Below are positions 1-12,799 of a stretch of DNA of 64,000 nt, piece by piece. The first letter of the stretch is position 1, and the number at the start of each line of letters is the position of its first letter. The notes under the pieces were generated by a model, which was given only the letters and a program-made list of their open reading frames with translations, ran no database searches and was not told the DNA's origin. Origin of the DNA: Halichondria panicea (lineage: Eukaryota > Porifera > Demospongiae > Suberitida > Halichondriidae); contig NC_087378.1 in the NCBI RefSeq assembly GCF_963675165.1, forward strand, positions 1,077,001 to 1,141,000. The letters are read 5' to 3'. A program made the position numbers and the translations under genes.

Positions 1-507
1 GGGTAAGCTGCTCTTGTCAATTATAAAGGGGATCCCCGGGGAGTTTCCCTAATATCTCGCATTGTGTGCGTATTTACGTACGTTACATGCAGGCCAGCCA
101 GCTAGCCTTCATACTTGGTTATAATACCTCCAACAAGTCAAGGATCTATTACTGATTGAGGTGATTATGATAGTGCCAATGTTTAGATCTATTCCTCCAT
201 TCAGTGTATATATAATAGGGTTGTACCAACAGGCACACTTATAAACTGCATGCATGTGCACACATTATGTAACTTATTATCCTCATACCCTAATGTGTAT
301 GTGCATGTCGTTAAGTTTTTAATCGATATATTTGATATTCGATATTCAGTATTAAACGTACAGTAAAATTTGGGAAAGAAGCAGTTCTGATTCTGATCTT
401 GTGTGGTACCTCCTCTAATATTATTCATAACTTTCAGTATGATGCAAAGATAAGCACAAGGAATGTGCCCACTGTGCATTACAAACCACCTTCTTTTGTC
501 TGCATAG
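1..507 (+). other. 5' exon edge and intron of DTX-like gene A
   Basis: The first two bases are followed at position 3 by a good splice donor (GTAAGC), and the next acceptor is at 506-507. The window therefore probably opens at the last bases of an exon of gene A, followed by a 505-bp AT-rich intron. No other gene or repeat was recognised here. Upstream exons of gene A lie outside the window. Confidence 0.5.
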
Positions 508-3500
508 GACTACAGCCCCAACCTCGTGAGACGAATGGCACAATCTGATTTAGCCGCCTGTAGCTACACGTACACAGTGGTGCTGCTTGAGAATGTTCCA
601 CCAATCAGCAAGAACACTGATGAACAGACTAGACAGGTAGCTTGCATTATTCTGGTGTTACTTATGACATTTTGCTCTCCTTGCAGAAAGTACTGATTCC
701 ACTGGGGTACAATGAAGGCAGGCTCACCAACATTATGTCTGCCAGCTATGTTGGTGGTGGAGAAGAGGTGAAGTCAGGAGCTGTCTACAAACTCTACGGA
801 AGTAAGTTTTGTTCAGCATATTCAAACCTGATGTTATTCTAATCTTACATGTCCACTTCGCAGAGAAAAATGTTACAGAGCTCAAGTCTGTGAAACTGCT
901 GGTACGTGAATACAAATCTAGCATGCTAACTTATTCATTTTTCACTGTTATTACACACAGTATCACATGACTGAGACTATATCCAACTCGGTGAAGATCG
1001 AAATTAGCAGCACTTCAATAATTGCCAAGGCTTTGATGAAAGCCAAAAATGGATATCAACACTGCTTGACATTTAGCAAGGCTGGAGGCCGTAAAGCTAT
1101 TATCAGTGGTCCGTCCGCGACTGTGGAAGCTTTCTGTGACTACCTCAATGAGCAAAGTGCTGAGCTGCTACTGTCAGCCTCAACCAATCCACCAATTCCT
1201 GATGAAACGTCAATCCACAATACCAAACCAGCCAATTCTGTTGCACCAGCTAAGGAAACCATTGATGACTCTGTTCATGCGGCTACTGCGATGCCTTTGA
1301 CAACCCCTCCTCAGAGTGTGTATGACAATATGAGTCCTGATGCATTGGCCCTTCTTGAAAAGCTACCCATAGGCCAAATCGAGGGTGTCTACTACAACCC
1401 CACGGCTGGGAAGGTTCTCATTGACAAGGAGAGTGCTGAGAAAGAAGATGAGAGAATCACGAAGTTCCAAACTGCATACCAGTCCATTTTGAGTAGAAAA
1501 GTGAAGACTATTGAAGTGCCAATCCCTGCAACTGTGTCTCCCGATGCTCTGGCTAATCTCATTCATCAGTATAACCAGACCTACGACCAGTGTGTATTCT
1601 CAGTACAAGAAGGGGAATTTCCCTGTGTGAAGATTGTCTCAACCTCTTCTCGACAACACGATCAAGCCAGAACTCTCTTAACAGAGGAACTTGTCAAAAT
1701 GGTTAGCCTTATTCTACCTGCTGTCAGCAAGTGTGAAGTCATCCATCTTTCTAAAACTCGGACACTGACACTGAAGAAGGCAAACATTGTGGAGGAACAA
1801 GTTGACATCATTGTGAATCCAGCAAACGATAGATTGTCTCACGGAGGTGGTGTTGCAGCTGCATTGGATAATGCTAGCCAAGGGCAACTACAAACGTTTT
1901 CGAATCGTTACACTAAAAAAAAAGGCAAAGTGCCTGTTGGGAACATTGCAATCACACCCGGAGGGGGGGCATTGAAGTGTGACAATGTGATTCACGCTGT
2001 TGGGCCTGACACAAGATATGGTGAAGCTGAATGTGAACGTCTTTTAATCAAAGTTATCAATGAGGCTTTGAAGGGTGCAGAAAAACACAACGCGACTTCG
2101 ATAGCATTCCCAGCCATCAGTACTGGGATCTTCGGTGTGAGGAAAGATCTTGTTGCACACTGTCTTGTTGACACTGTTATGGCATACCATTTTACGAAGC
2201 CCCACCCTGTTCTCTCTGACATTCGAATTGTCATTATTGACGAGAAGACATATGCACCGTTTGCACGATATTTTCAACAGAAGATGGCTTCCCTAGAGAT
2301 TGGCAGTAACAGACACAGGCCTTTGATACAGCCAACTAAATTTAAGGCACCAGCATCCACTCCCATTTCCCCACCTCCTGTAGCTGACGCAACAGACAAA
2401 GGGACCCAGCTGGTAGCTCCAGAACCAGCTGCACCTCCAGGTATTGCCATTACCGCAGTTATTGTTAGGCTATTTGATTTTTTGATTTGCAGATATGACA
2501 CTGGGTTTGTTGAAAGATTCTTCTACAATTGTGTCGCTCCTGGAGGGCCTGGCTGACAACTGGCATGCTCTTGGAAGTTTGCTAGGGCTCTCAAAACCTG
2601 ACTTGGACCGAATCAACTCCGTACAAGCTGCTCCAAAGGTTTACTTGGACAGGATTGTTACCAAGTGGCTAATGAGAGATGCTACCTCTTCACCTACGAT
2701 TTCAGCACTTGTGAATACGTTGGCTGGAATTAAAGGAACAGAACAAATTGTTCAGAGTATTCTAGAAGGTACGTGTTCACTGATTGATTTAGTAAGGTCC
2801 TACTTAATATTTATTCACATACAGAGTACGGAGAGCAGAATGCCAAGCAGTTTAAACATCAGACCAGCCAAGAGGAAGCACAAGATGTATCTGCCATCCA
2901 GTATCCAGGACCTAATGATATGCCAGATACCACAGCTGAGACGTCGAATGTTTCGTTAGCTGACTCGTCCGGGACTGGACCAACAGATAGTCTCACCACT
3001 ACCACAGCCAGCACCACTCCGAATACTGGTGTCCCTGCCTCACCCCTTACAGACAACACAACAGACCAACTGCCCTCTTCAACTAGTGCATCAAGGTAGT
3101 TACTAATTTGTGTGCTTTTCATTATGGGACTGCATGTATCTATCTTTCTTTCTTTCACGCAGCATGTTTGCCAACACCAACACCAATGTAAATGGAATGG
3201 CTACTCCCACAACACATCCCCTGCAACCTCCATTATCCACGCCACCAGGATTCACTTCCCAGGTCTCTATACCCACACCAGGTGGATACAACCACGGGCA
3301 AAATTGGGGATATCCTACAACTCAAGGAGGAAATGCACAGTTCCCGGTGGCTGGCAGTTTTACCACAACCACAACAGCTTCTACCACTGGTGTCATGGCA
3401 ACAGGCATACAGCAGAATCCTACTCCTCATCCAAACCAACCATCACCACGTGGGGTGACTCCTCAATTATTGGCCCAAAGAAGTCCTCTCCTTGGTGATG

Positions 3501-4576
3501 GCATGAACCCACAGCATGGTGAGGTGGGACCCAGACCAGCTGGTGTTGGAACTTTCAATGCTGGGCATGGTACCACTGGGAAGAATTATTCTCAAGCTGT
3601 TGTCGGATCTGGATCTAGACAAGACATTGGGAGTGCTGTAACTGCTCAGCCCTCAAGCACTCATCAAACAGGTTGTTACATAGCAACATCATGGTAAACA
3701 TGTACAGCCTGTATGCTATAATTAGGTCAGGATAACTCGGTAACCAAGAACAGCAAAGGTACAACTCAGACCAAAGAAGACTCTGGTGAGTTATCAATGC
3801 ACAGAATGCTTGAGTGTTAAGTATGTTCAATGGTGTACAGCTGAGTGCCCGATATGTCTCTCTGGCTTCAAAGATCCTGTGAATACCAAATGTGGCCATT
3901 TTTTTTGTCGAGGCTGCATCAACGAAGCTCTGCAGCACAGCCCTTATTGCCCATCCTGCAAGACTGCCCTCCGGAAAATCGTTGGAAATCAGCCCAACGG
4001 TGGGAAAATGACTGTGAAGGTATATATAATAATGGTAAAACATTATCCTGACATTTTGATACAACTTTTATATAGTATTCCAGAAACCAGCTACCAGGAT
4101 ATCCTAGTTGTGGCACCATTGAGATACACTATGAGATTTATAATGGGACTCAAAGCAAGCTCCACCCACATCCTGGTAGGAAGTTTCAGGGTGCCTACAG
4201 GATTGCCTATCTCCCCGACAATCCTGAGGGCAGAGAAGTACTGCAGCTGCTCAAGAGGGCATTTGATGCCCGACTCACCTTCACAGTGGGCACCTCTATA
4301 ACCAGTGGACAGAATGATGTGGTGACTTGGAATGACATTCACCACAAGACATATACTCACGGAGGACCGTAAGTACTGAACAAAAACTACTTCATAGCTT
4401 GTACACATTATATGTCTGTGCTGTATGAAGCAGCCTTAGAAATTGTATTTAGGAAACTATTAAACATTGCTTTCATAATTGTTAGGTATGGCTACCCTGA
4501 CCCCACTTATCTTGCGAGGGTGAGAGCTGACCTGGCTGCCAAAGGCATTGTAACTGTTGACAGTACTGCTGTTTAA
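508..4576 (+). CDS. Macro-death-RING-Deltex protein, gene A (5' partial)
   Basis: The exons I place are 508-636, 687-801, 864-901, 961-2440, 2493-2768, 2825-3095, 3163-3671, 3726-3785, 3841-4019, 4076-4368 and 4486-4576; all phases fit. The first exons encode a domain I do not recognise. The 961 exon carries a KH-like module (about 1360-1700) and a macrodomain (about 1750-2290) with [18 protein letters not shown] and [11 protein letters not shown]. The 2493 exon is death-domain-like (W and LG core near 2560, then a KWL helix). A Thr/Pro/Gly-rich linker follows, then a C3HC4 RING (CPIC, CGHFFC, CPSC) and a Deltex C-terminal domain with the GTI start, [17 protein letters not shown] and the closing YGYPDPTYL. 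By family knowledge RING-DTC proteins ubiquitinate, and can ADP-ribosylate ubiquitin; macrodomains bind ADP-ribose. Unlike B-D, the sequence before the KH module is not TRAF-like. The 5' end is outside the window. Confidence 0.85.
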
Positions 4577-4818
4577 TTAGTGACAAACTACAAACTATAT
4601 CATGCATATTGATTATTTGAGTTCTTGTCTTTGTGATTTCAATTCGTGTGTTGATGCATTATTGTTGAGAATGTCTCTTTTGTGGTGTGTTACTAAATTG
4701 TGGTGGTATTATGTGGAGGTCATGTGCTGGCTATGAATATAGACCACACTAGATGTTAAGTTGGGTATAGAGTTGAGTCAAGATATAGAAAAGAGACATG
4801 TCAAGACACTTTATACAA
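4577..4818 (+). promoter_or_regulatory. Intergenic block conserved upstream of paralogue B
   Basis: Only 242 bp separate the stop of gene A from the start of gene B. A block at about 4665-4740 (TCTCTTTTGTG, then GTCATGTGCTGGCTATGAATA) recurs before gene C (about 7424-7470) and gene D (about 12895-12960) at similar distance from the start. It must hold the 3' end of one gene and the promoter or 5' UTR of the next, or link them as a polycistronic unit. The conservation is visible; the function is inferred. Confidence 0.45.
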
Positions 4819-7300
4819 ATGGAAGTGAAAGCTTGTGATCAGCAGCATGCTTGGGAGTTTGTTGATCCCCCACCTCAAGATTATTACTGTCCATTATGTG
4901 AGCAAATTCTGAAAGAGCCGATGTTAACTGATTGTTGTGGCAGCCATTTTTGCACAGCCTGCATTGACCCCATTAAAACAGCCCAGAAACCTTGTCCGAA
5001 TCCCGAATGTAGAAAACCCCAATTCTTATCGATTTTAGATAAACGGACATGGCGTAAAATTTTGGAATTTGACGTGTTATGTCCTTTGAAAGGAAGGGGA
5101 TGTCATTGGAAAGGGGAGATGGGTACGAGAGATAAGCACTTGGATCCAAAGAACAAGAACAGCTGCGAATACATCGATGTGAAGTGTACCCATGGTTGCG
5201 AAGAAGACATGGAGAAGTACGAGTTAGCAGAGCACTTGAATCGATTCTGCCCCAAGCGTCCCCACAAATGTGAACATTGTGATTTCGAAGATGTTTTTGA
5301 CCGTATTGTCAAGGACCATATTCCAGTGTGTCCCAAGTATCCTCTACCCTGCCATAACAACTGTGGCAATGAAGAGATTCCGAGATCTGATTATGAACAA
5401 CATCTGTCCGAATGTCCTCATCAAGATATTGAATGTGAATTCCGATATGCCGGGTGTTTGGAAAAAATTAAACGAAAAGACGTTGCACAACATCAACAAG
5501 AGGGCGTATATGTTCACCTCAGTCTACAAACTGCCTTTGCAACTCATCAACTCACTGAAAGAGACAGAAAAATAGAAGAGATGTCTACTACATGGGAAAA
5601 CAAACACCAGCACCTGATTGGAGACATTGAGAAGCTTTTTCATAGATGTGAGGAAGAATCGAAGGAACGAGAAGAGAATTCCAAAAGATTTAAAGTGGAG
5701 CTAGCACAAAAAGATGAAGCAATTAAACGGCTCAGTGCACAATTACATGAGAAAGAGAAGGTGATCGAATCTCAAGAAGACTCACAAAGAAAGCTCTTGA
5801 TAAAAATTGATGAGTTATCTCAATCTGTAGAGGTTACCAAAGACACAGTGAGGAAACAAATAAAGGAAGTCTCTGATAAAAGCAATACTAGAGCTGATGA
5901 ACGATTTAAGAATCTAGGCGAAAGAGTTAAAGCTGTAGAAGAGTCACTGACAGTCTCCAGATTAGCAAGAAAACAAAACGCAGATATTGCAACAGCTACA
6001 GTACTAGTACAAGAAGGGAAGTGTCAACCCTTTACACGTATATCCCTTGGAAGAGAAGTTCCTTACACTTCAGTTTCAACGTAAGATCTATGTGTGTAAT
6101 TTGTTCTGGGACTCTAAATCTAGTAGCCCATATTATCTGTGTTAACTTAACGAAGATGCATGGACAGGATATTGTGAATAGTAAGTACTAACTAACTATA
6201 TTTATATACACACTCTTCAGCTCCCCACATTTGGCTTCACCCACAAACATGTCTTCCACTTCAACTGTTCCTGTGTCATTGAGCCTGGGAATGCCCCCTC
6301 CAGCACCTGCTCAGGCCATCCCAAGAGGGTACAAAAATGTACAAAATGGAATAGTGCCGTTGCCAATTTCTGAAAAAGGTATATAATATAATTATAACAA
6401 ACATAATATTAAATCAGTACCAATAACAACATCATGGTAACATGCACTGTCTGTACGCTAATTACATGTAGGTCAGGATAACTCGGGAACCAAGAACAGG
6501 AAAGATGCATCTCAGACCACTGAAGACTCTGGTGAGTTTATCAATGCACAGAATGCTTGAGTGTTAAGTATGCTCAATGGTTTACAGCTGAATGCCCGAT
6601 ATGTCTCTCTGGCTTCAATGACCCTGTGATTACCAAGTGTGGCCATTATTTTTGTCGAGGCTGCATCGACGAAGCTCTTCAGCACAGCCCTTATTGCCCA
6701 TCCTGCAAGACTGCCATCAAGAAAATCGTTGGAAATCAGCCCAACGGTGGGAAAATGACAGTAAAGGTATTAGTAAAGAAATTATCCTGACATTTTGAAT
6801 TGGTACGATTTGTAATTATAGTATTCCAAAGGCAAGCTACCAGGATATTACGATTGTGGGACCATTGAGATACACTATGATATTCGTGACGGGACTCAAA
6901 GCAAGCTCCACCCACATCCTGGTACGAAGTTCCAGGGTGCCAAAAGGACAGCCTATCTCCCCGATAATCCTGAGGGTAGTGAAGTGCTGCAGCTGCTCAA
7001 GAGGGCATTTGATGCCCGACTTATCTTCACAGTGGGCACCTCTATAACCAGTGGACAGAATGATGTGGTGACTTGGAATGACGTCCACCACAAGACAAAC
7101 ACTCACGGAGGACCGTAAGTACCGTACCAACCAACATACATGTAACTTGTATACATTATTTATTATGTCCGTGCTGTATGAAGCAGCCTTATTTATACAA
7201 TTGTCATCTTAGGTACGGCTACCCTGACCCCACTTACCTTGCGAGGGTGAAAGCTGACTTGGCTGCCAAAGGCATTGTAACTGTTGATAGTACTGTTTAA
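4819..7300 (+). CDS. TRAF-type RING/zinc-finger plus RING-Deltex protein, gene B
   Basis: Exons: 4819-6080, 6221-6378, 6472-6531, 6588-6766, 6822-7114, 7213-7300. The product begins with a TRAF-like RING (CPLC near residue 24, CCGSHFC, CPNPEC), then TRAF-type zinc fingers (about residues 85-225) and a coiled coil (about 235-400). It then goes straight to a Pro/Ser-rich linker, the second RING ([18 protein letters not shown]) and a full DTC domain ending in YGYPDPTYL. The KH-like, macro and death modules of A, C and D are missing and the coiled coil is shorter. I chose ATG 4819 because the matching ATG (13006) starts paralogue D; an in-frame ATG at 4798 would add seven residues. Probably a cytosolic multimerising E3 ligase. 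The two-RING architecture and lack of a macrodomain suggest a role distinct from its neighbours (inference). Confidence 0.85.
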
Positions 7301-7502
7301 TTAGCAATGATTATACTGAACTTCTTATATGGGTGTTGTCTCGTTAAATTTAGTATGATTTTTGTGCTTTCAATCTGTGTGTTTGCTGCATTATTGAGAA
7401 TTGAGAATGTGGTTAACCAGAGAATGTCTCTTTTGTGTGTGGGGAGTCATGTGCTGGCTATGAATATAATTTAATATATAGCCATTGAGAAGCAGAAATA
7501 GA
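7301..7502 (+). promoter_or_regulatory. Intergenic block upstream of paralogue C
   Basis: About 200 bp between B and C. It repeats the B/D upstream block (TCTCTTTTGTG near 7427, GTCATGTGCTGG near 7447) in shortened form. No coding capacity seen. It ends at the ATG at 7503 that corresponds to the start codons of B and D. Confidence 0.4.
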
Positions 7503-10500
7503 ATGGAAGTGAAAGCTTGTGAAGCAGTATGCTTGGGAGTTTGTTGATCCCCCACCTCAAGATTATTACTGTCCATTATGTGAACAAATTCTGAAAGAAC
7601 CGATGTTAACCGAGTGTTGTGGCAGCCATTTTTGCACAGCCTGTATTGATCCCATTATAACAGCCCAGAAACCTTGTCCGAATCCCGAATGTAAAAAAGA
7701 ACAGTTCAAAGCAATTTTAGATAAGCGATCATGGCGTAAAATGTTAAGTGAACTTGACGTGTTGTGTCCATTGAAAGGAAGGGGATGTCATTGGAAAGGG
7801 GAGATGGGTACGAGAGATAAGCACTTGGATCCAAAGAACGAGAACAGCTGCGAATACATCGATGTGAAGTGTACCCATGGTTGCGGAGAAGACATGGAGA
7901 AGTACGAGTTAGCAGAGCACTTGAATCGATTCTGCCCCAAGCGTCCCCACAAATGTGAACATTGCGATTTTGAAGATGTTTTTGACCGTATTGTCAAAGA
8001 CCATCATCCAGTGTGTCCCAAGTATCCTCTACCCTGCCATAACAACTGTGGCAATGAAGAGATTCCGAGATCTGATTATGAACAACATCTGTCCGAATGT
8101 CCTCATCAAGATATTGAATGTGAATTCCGATATGCCGGGTGTTTGGAAAGAATTAAACGAAAAGACATCGCACAACATCAGCAAGAGGGCGTATATGTTC
8201 ACCTCAGTCTACAAACTGCCTTTGCAACACATCAACTCACTGAAAGAGACAGAAAAATAGAAGAGATGTCTACTACATGGGAAAACAAACACCAGCACCT
8301 CATTGGAGACATTGAGAAGCTTTTTCATAGATGTGAGGAAGAATCGAAGGAACGAGAAGAGAATTCCAAAAGATTGAAAGTGGAGCTAGCACAAAAAGAT
8401 GAAGCAATTGAACGGCTCAGTGCACAATTACACGAGAAAGAGAAGGTGATCGAAGACTTGAAACAAGAGGTTAAAGATGTGGAGGTCAACGTCTTAAGGT
8501 CCCAGCAAGACGGTCACGATCAGCTGTCCAAAAAGCATGACGAATTTTCTGCTGAAGTCGATAAAACTATTCAAGATCAAGCCGAAGAAATACAAGTTCG
8601 ATTTTCAAAATTTCAAAAAAACACCGAGGCAAAAATTGAGCAGTTTGTCGCAAATGAAATTATTGAGGAGAACATTAAGCGACAAGCAATAGGACTTGAG
8701 GCCAAACTTTTAGAATCTCAAAAAGACTCACAAAAGAAGATTGAAGATTTATCTCGATCTGTAGAAGTTGCCAAAGAGATCAAGAACACAGTGAGGAAAC
8801 AAATAAAGGAAGTCTCTGATAAAAGCAATACTAGAGCTGATAAACTGAATGAAATACTTAAGGTATTGGACGAAAGAGTGAAAGCAGTAGAACAGTCACT
8901 GACAGTCTCCAGATCAGCAGGAAAACAAAGTTCTGCTGCGTCAATCAACAATACCAAAGTAGCCAATTCTGTTGCATCTCCAGCTAAGGAAACCATTGAT
9001 AACTCTGTTCATGCGGCTACTGCGATGCCTTTGACAACCGTTCCTCAGAGTGTGTATGACAATATGAGTCCTGATGCCTTGTCCCTTCTTGAAAAGTTAC
9101 CCATAGGCCAAATCGAGGGTGTCTACTACAACCCCAAGGCTGGGAAGGTTCTCATTGACAAAGAGACTACAGAGAAAGAAGATGAGAGAATCGCGAAGTT
9201 TGAAACTGCATACCAGTCGATTGTGAGTAGAAAAGTGAAGACTATTGAAGTACCAATCCCTGCAACTGTGTCTCCCGATGCTCTGGCTAATCTCATTCAT
9301 CAGTACAACCAGACCTACGACCAGTGTGTATTCTCTGTACAAGAAGAGGAATTTCCCTGTGTAAAGATTGTCTCAACCACTAACCGACAATTCGATCAAG
9401 CCAGAACTCTCTTAGCCGATGAACTTATTAGCCCTACTCTACTTGCTGTGAACAAGTGTGAAATCATTCAGCTTTCTAACGCTAGAACGAAAGCAAACAT
9501 TGCTCCTCCAACTGCTAAGGAAACCATTGGTGTGTCTGTTCTTGCGGCTACTACGATGCCTTTGACAACCGTTCCTCAGGGTGTGTATGACAATATGTGT
9601 CCTAATGGCTTGGCCCTTCTTGAAAAGTTACCCATAGGCCAAATCGAGGGTGTCTACTACAACCCCAAGGCTGGGAAGGTTCTCATTAACAAGGAGACTA
9701 CAGAGAAAGAAGACGAGAGAATCACGAAGTTCCAAACTGCATACCAGTCGATTTTGAGTAGAAAAGTAAAGACTATTGAAGTACCAATCCCTGCAACTGT
9801 GTCTCCCGATGCTCTGGCTAATCTCGTTCATCAGTACAACCAGACCTACGACCGATGTGTATTCTCAGTACAAGAAGGGGAATTTCCCTGCGTGAAGATC
9901 ATCTCAACCTCTTCTCGACAACACGATCAAGCCAGAACTCTCTTAACAGAGGAACTTGTCAAAATGGTTCGCCCTATTCTACCTGCTGTGAGCAAGTGTG
10001 AAGTCATCCATCTTTCTAAGACTCGAACACTGACACTGAAGAAGGCAAGCATTGTGGAGGAAGAAGTTGACATTATTGTGAATCCAGCAAACGAGAGATT
10101 GGCTCACGGAGGTGGCGTTGCAGCTGCATTGGATAATGCTAGCCAAGGGCAACTACAAACGTTTTCGGATCGTTACACTAAAAAAAAAGGCAAAGTACCT
10201 GTTGGGAAAATTGCAATCACACTCGGAGGGGGGGCATTGAAGTGTGACAAGGTGATTCACGCTGTTGGACCTGTCACAAGATATGGTGAAGCTGAATGTG
10301 AGCGTCTTTTGACCAAAGTTATCACTGAGGCTTTGAAGGGTGCAGAAAAATACAACGCGAGCTCGATAGCATTCCCAGCCATCAGTACTGGGATTTTTGG
10401 AGTGAGGAAAGAGCTTGTTGCACGCTGTCTTGTTGACACTGTTATGGCATACCATCTCACGAAGCCCCACCCTGTTCTCTCTGACATTCGAATTGTCATT

Positions 10501-12799
10501 ATTGACGAGAAGACATATGCACCGTTTGCACGATATTTTCAACAGAAGATGGCTTCCCTAGAGATTTGCAGTAACAGACACAGGCCTTTGATACAGCCAG
10601 CTAAATTAAAGGCACCAACATTCACTCCCACTTCCCTGCCTCCTGTAGCTGACAAAGGGACCCAGCTGGTAGTTCCAGAACCAGCTGCACCTCCAGGTAT
10701 TGCCATTACTACGGTCATTGTGAGGCTAATTTGATATCTTTGTTTTGCAGATATGACACTGAGCTGGTTGACAGATTCTCCTAAAATTTTGTCTCTCCTG
10801 GAGGGCCTGGCTGACAACTGGTACGCTCTTGGAAGTTTGCTAGGGTTCTCAAAACCTGTCTTGGACCGAATCAACTCCATACAAGATGATCCGAAGGTTT
10901 ACTTGGACAGGATTGTTACCAAGTGGCTAATGAATGATGCTACCTCTTCACCTACGGTTTCAGCACTTGTGAATACGTTGTCTGGAATTGAAGGAACAGA
11001 ACAAATTGTTCAGAGTATTCTAGAAGGTACGTGCTTACTGATTGGTTTACTAGGATGTCCTACTTAATATTTATTCACATACAGAGTACGGAAAGCAGAA
11101 TGCCAAGCAGTTTAAACATCAGACCAGCCAAGAGGAAGCACCAGATGTATGTGCCATCAAGTATCCAGGACCTAATGATATGCCAAATACCACAGCTGAG
11201 ACGTCGAATGTTTCGTTAGCTGACTCGTCCGGGAATGGACCAACAGATAGTCTCACCACTACCACAGCCAGCACCACTCCGAATACTGGTGCCCCCACCT
11301 CACCCTTTGCGGACAACAAAACAGACCAACTGCCCTCTTCAACTAGTGCATCAAGGTAGTTACTATTTGTGTGCTTTTCATTATGGGACTGCATGTACCT
11401 ATCTTTCTTTCACTGCAGCATGTTAGTCAACACCAATGTAAATGGATTGGCTACTCCCACAACACATCCCCTGCAACCTCCATTATCCACGCCACCAGGA
11501 TTCACTTCCCAGGTCTCTATACCCACACCAAGTGGATACAACCACGGGCAGATGTTGGGATATCCTACAACTCAAGGAGGAAATGCACAGTTCCCGATGG
11601 CTGGCGGTTTTACCACAACAGCTTCTACCACTGGTGTCATGGCAACAGGCATACAGCAGAATCCTACTCCTCATCCAAACCAACCATCGCCACGTGGGGT
11701 GACTCCTCAATTATTGGCCCAAAGAAGTCCTCTCCCTGGTGATGGCATGAACCCACAGCATGGTGAGGTGGGACCCAGACCAGCTGGTGTTGGAACTTTC
11801 AATGGTGGGCATGGTACCACTGGGAAGAATTATTCTCAAGCTGTTGCCGGATTTGGATCTAGACAAGACATTGAGAGTGCTGTAACGACTCAGCCCTCAA
11901 GCACTCATCAAACAGGTATTGTTACATAGCAACATCATGGTAAACATCTACAGCCTGTGTGCTATAATTAGGTCAGGATACCTCGGCAACCAAGAACAGC
12001 AAAGGTACATCTCAGACCAAAGAAGACTCTGGTGAGTTATCAATGCACAGAATGCTTGTGTGTTAAGTATGTTCAATGGTGTACAGCTGAGTGCCCGATA
12101 TGTCTCTCTGGCTTCAAAGACCCTGTGAAGACCCTGTGTGGCCATTCTTTTTGTCGAGGCTGCATCAACGAAGCTCTGCAGCACAGCCCTTATTGCCCAT
12201 CCTGCAAGACTGCCCTCCGGAAAATCGTTGGAAATCAGCCCAACGGTGGGAAAATGACAGTAAAGGTATTAGTATAATATCCTGACATTTTGAATTTGTA
12301 CGATTTGTTAATTGTAGTATTCCAAAAGCAAGCTACCAGGATATTACGATTGTGGGACCATTGAGGTACACTATGATATTCGTGATGGGACTCAAAGCAA
12401 GCTCCACCCACATCCTGGTAGGAAATTCCAGGGTGCCTACCGGGTAGCCTATCTACCCAATAATTTTGAGGGCAATGAAGTACTGCAGCTGCTCAAAAGG
12501 GCATTTGATGCCCGACTTATCTTCACAGTGGGCACCTCTATAACCAGTGGACAGAATGATGTGGTGACTTGGAACGACATTCACCACAAGACAAGCACTC
12601 ATGGAGGACCGTAAGTACCGTACCAACCAACATACATGTAACTTGTATACATTATTTATTATGTCCGTGCTGTATGAAGCAGCCTTATTTATACAATTGT
12701 CATCTTAGGTACGGCTACCCTGACCCCACTTACCTTGCGAGGGTGAAAGCTGACTTGGCTGCCAAAGGCATTGTAACTGTTGACAGTACTGCTGTTTAA
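7503..12799 (+). CDS. TRAF-KH-KH-macro-death-RING-Deltex protein, gene C
   Basis: A long first exon (to 10696) is followed by exons 10751-11026, 11085-11355, 11419-11915, 11972-12031, 12087-12265, 12318-12610 and 12709-12799, matching gene A. Order: RING, TRAF zinc fingers, long coiled coil (about 8230-8930), KH-like module twice (about 9040-9430 and 9580-9970), macrodomain (about 10020-10550, all motifs kept), death-like domain (10751-11026), Thr/Pro/Gly linker, RING, DTC. The repeated KH module is unique to this copy and looks like an internal duplication. Oddity: compared with D, two bases are missing just after the expected ATG (7503), so that ATG is out of frame; the long frame is open only after a stop at 7510, and its first ATG lies inside the RING near 7600. 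A missed 5' exon, a non-AUG start or a damaged N-terminus are all possible. In the [11 protein letters not shown] has become YLPNNFEG. Confidence 0.82.

Noticed and set aside
2274-2501. - strand open frames opposite the macrodomain exons
   Set aside because: They recur in every paralogue only because they mirror the conserved + strand coding sequence.
3112-3498. Alternative + strand frames across the linker exon of gene A
   Set aside because: The Thr/Pro/Gly frame joins in phase on both sides and is conserved in gene C; the others are shadows.
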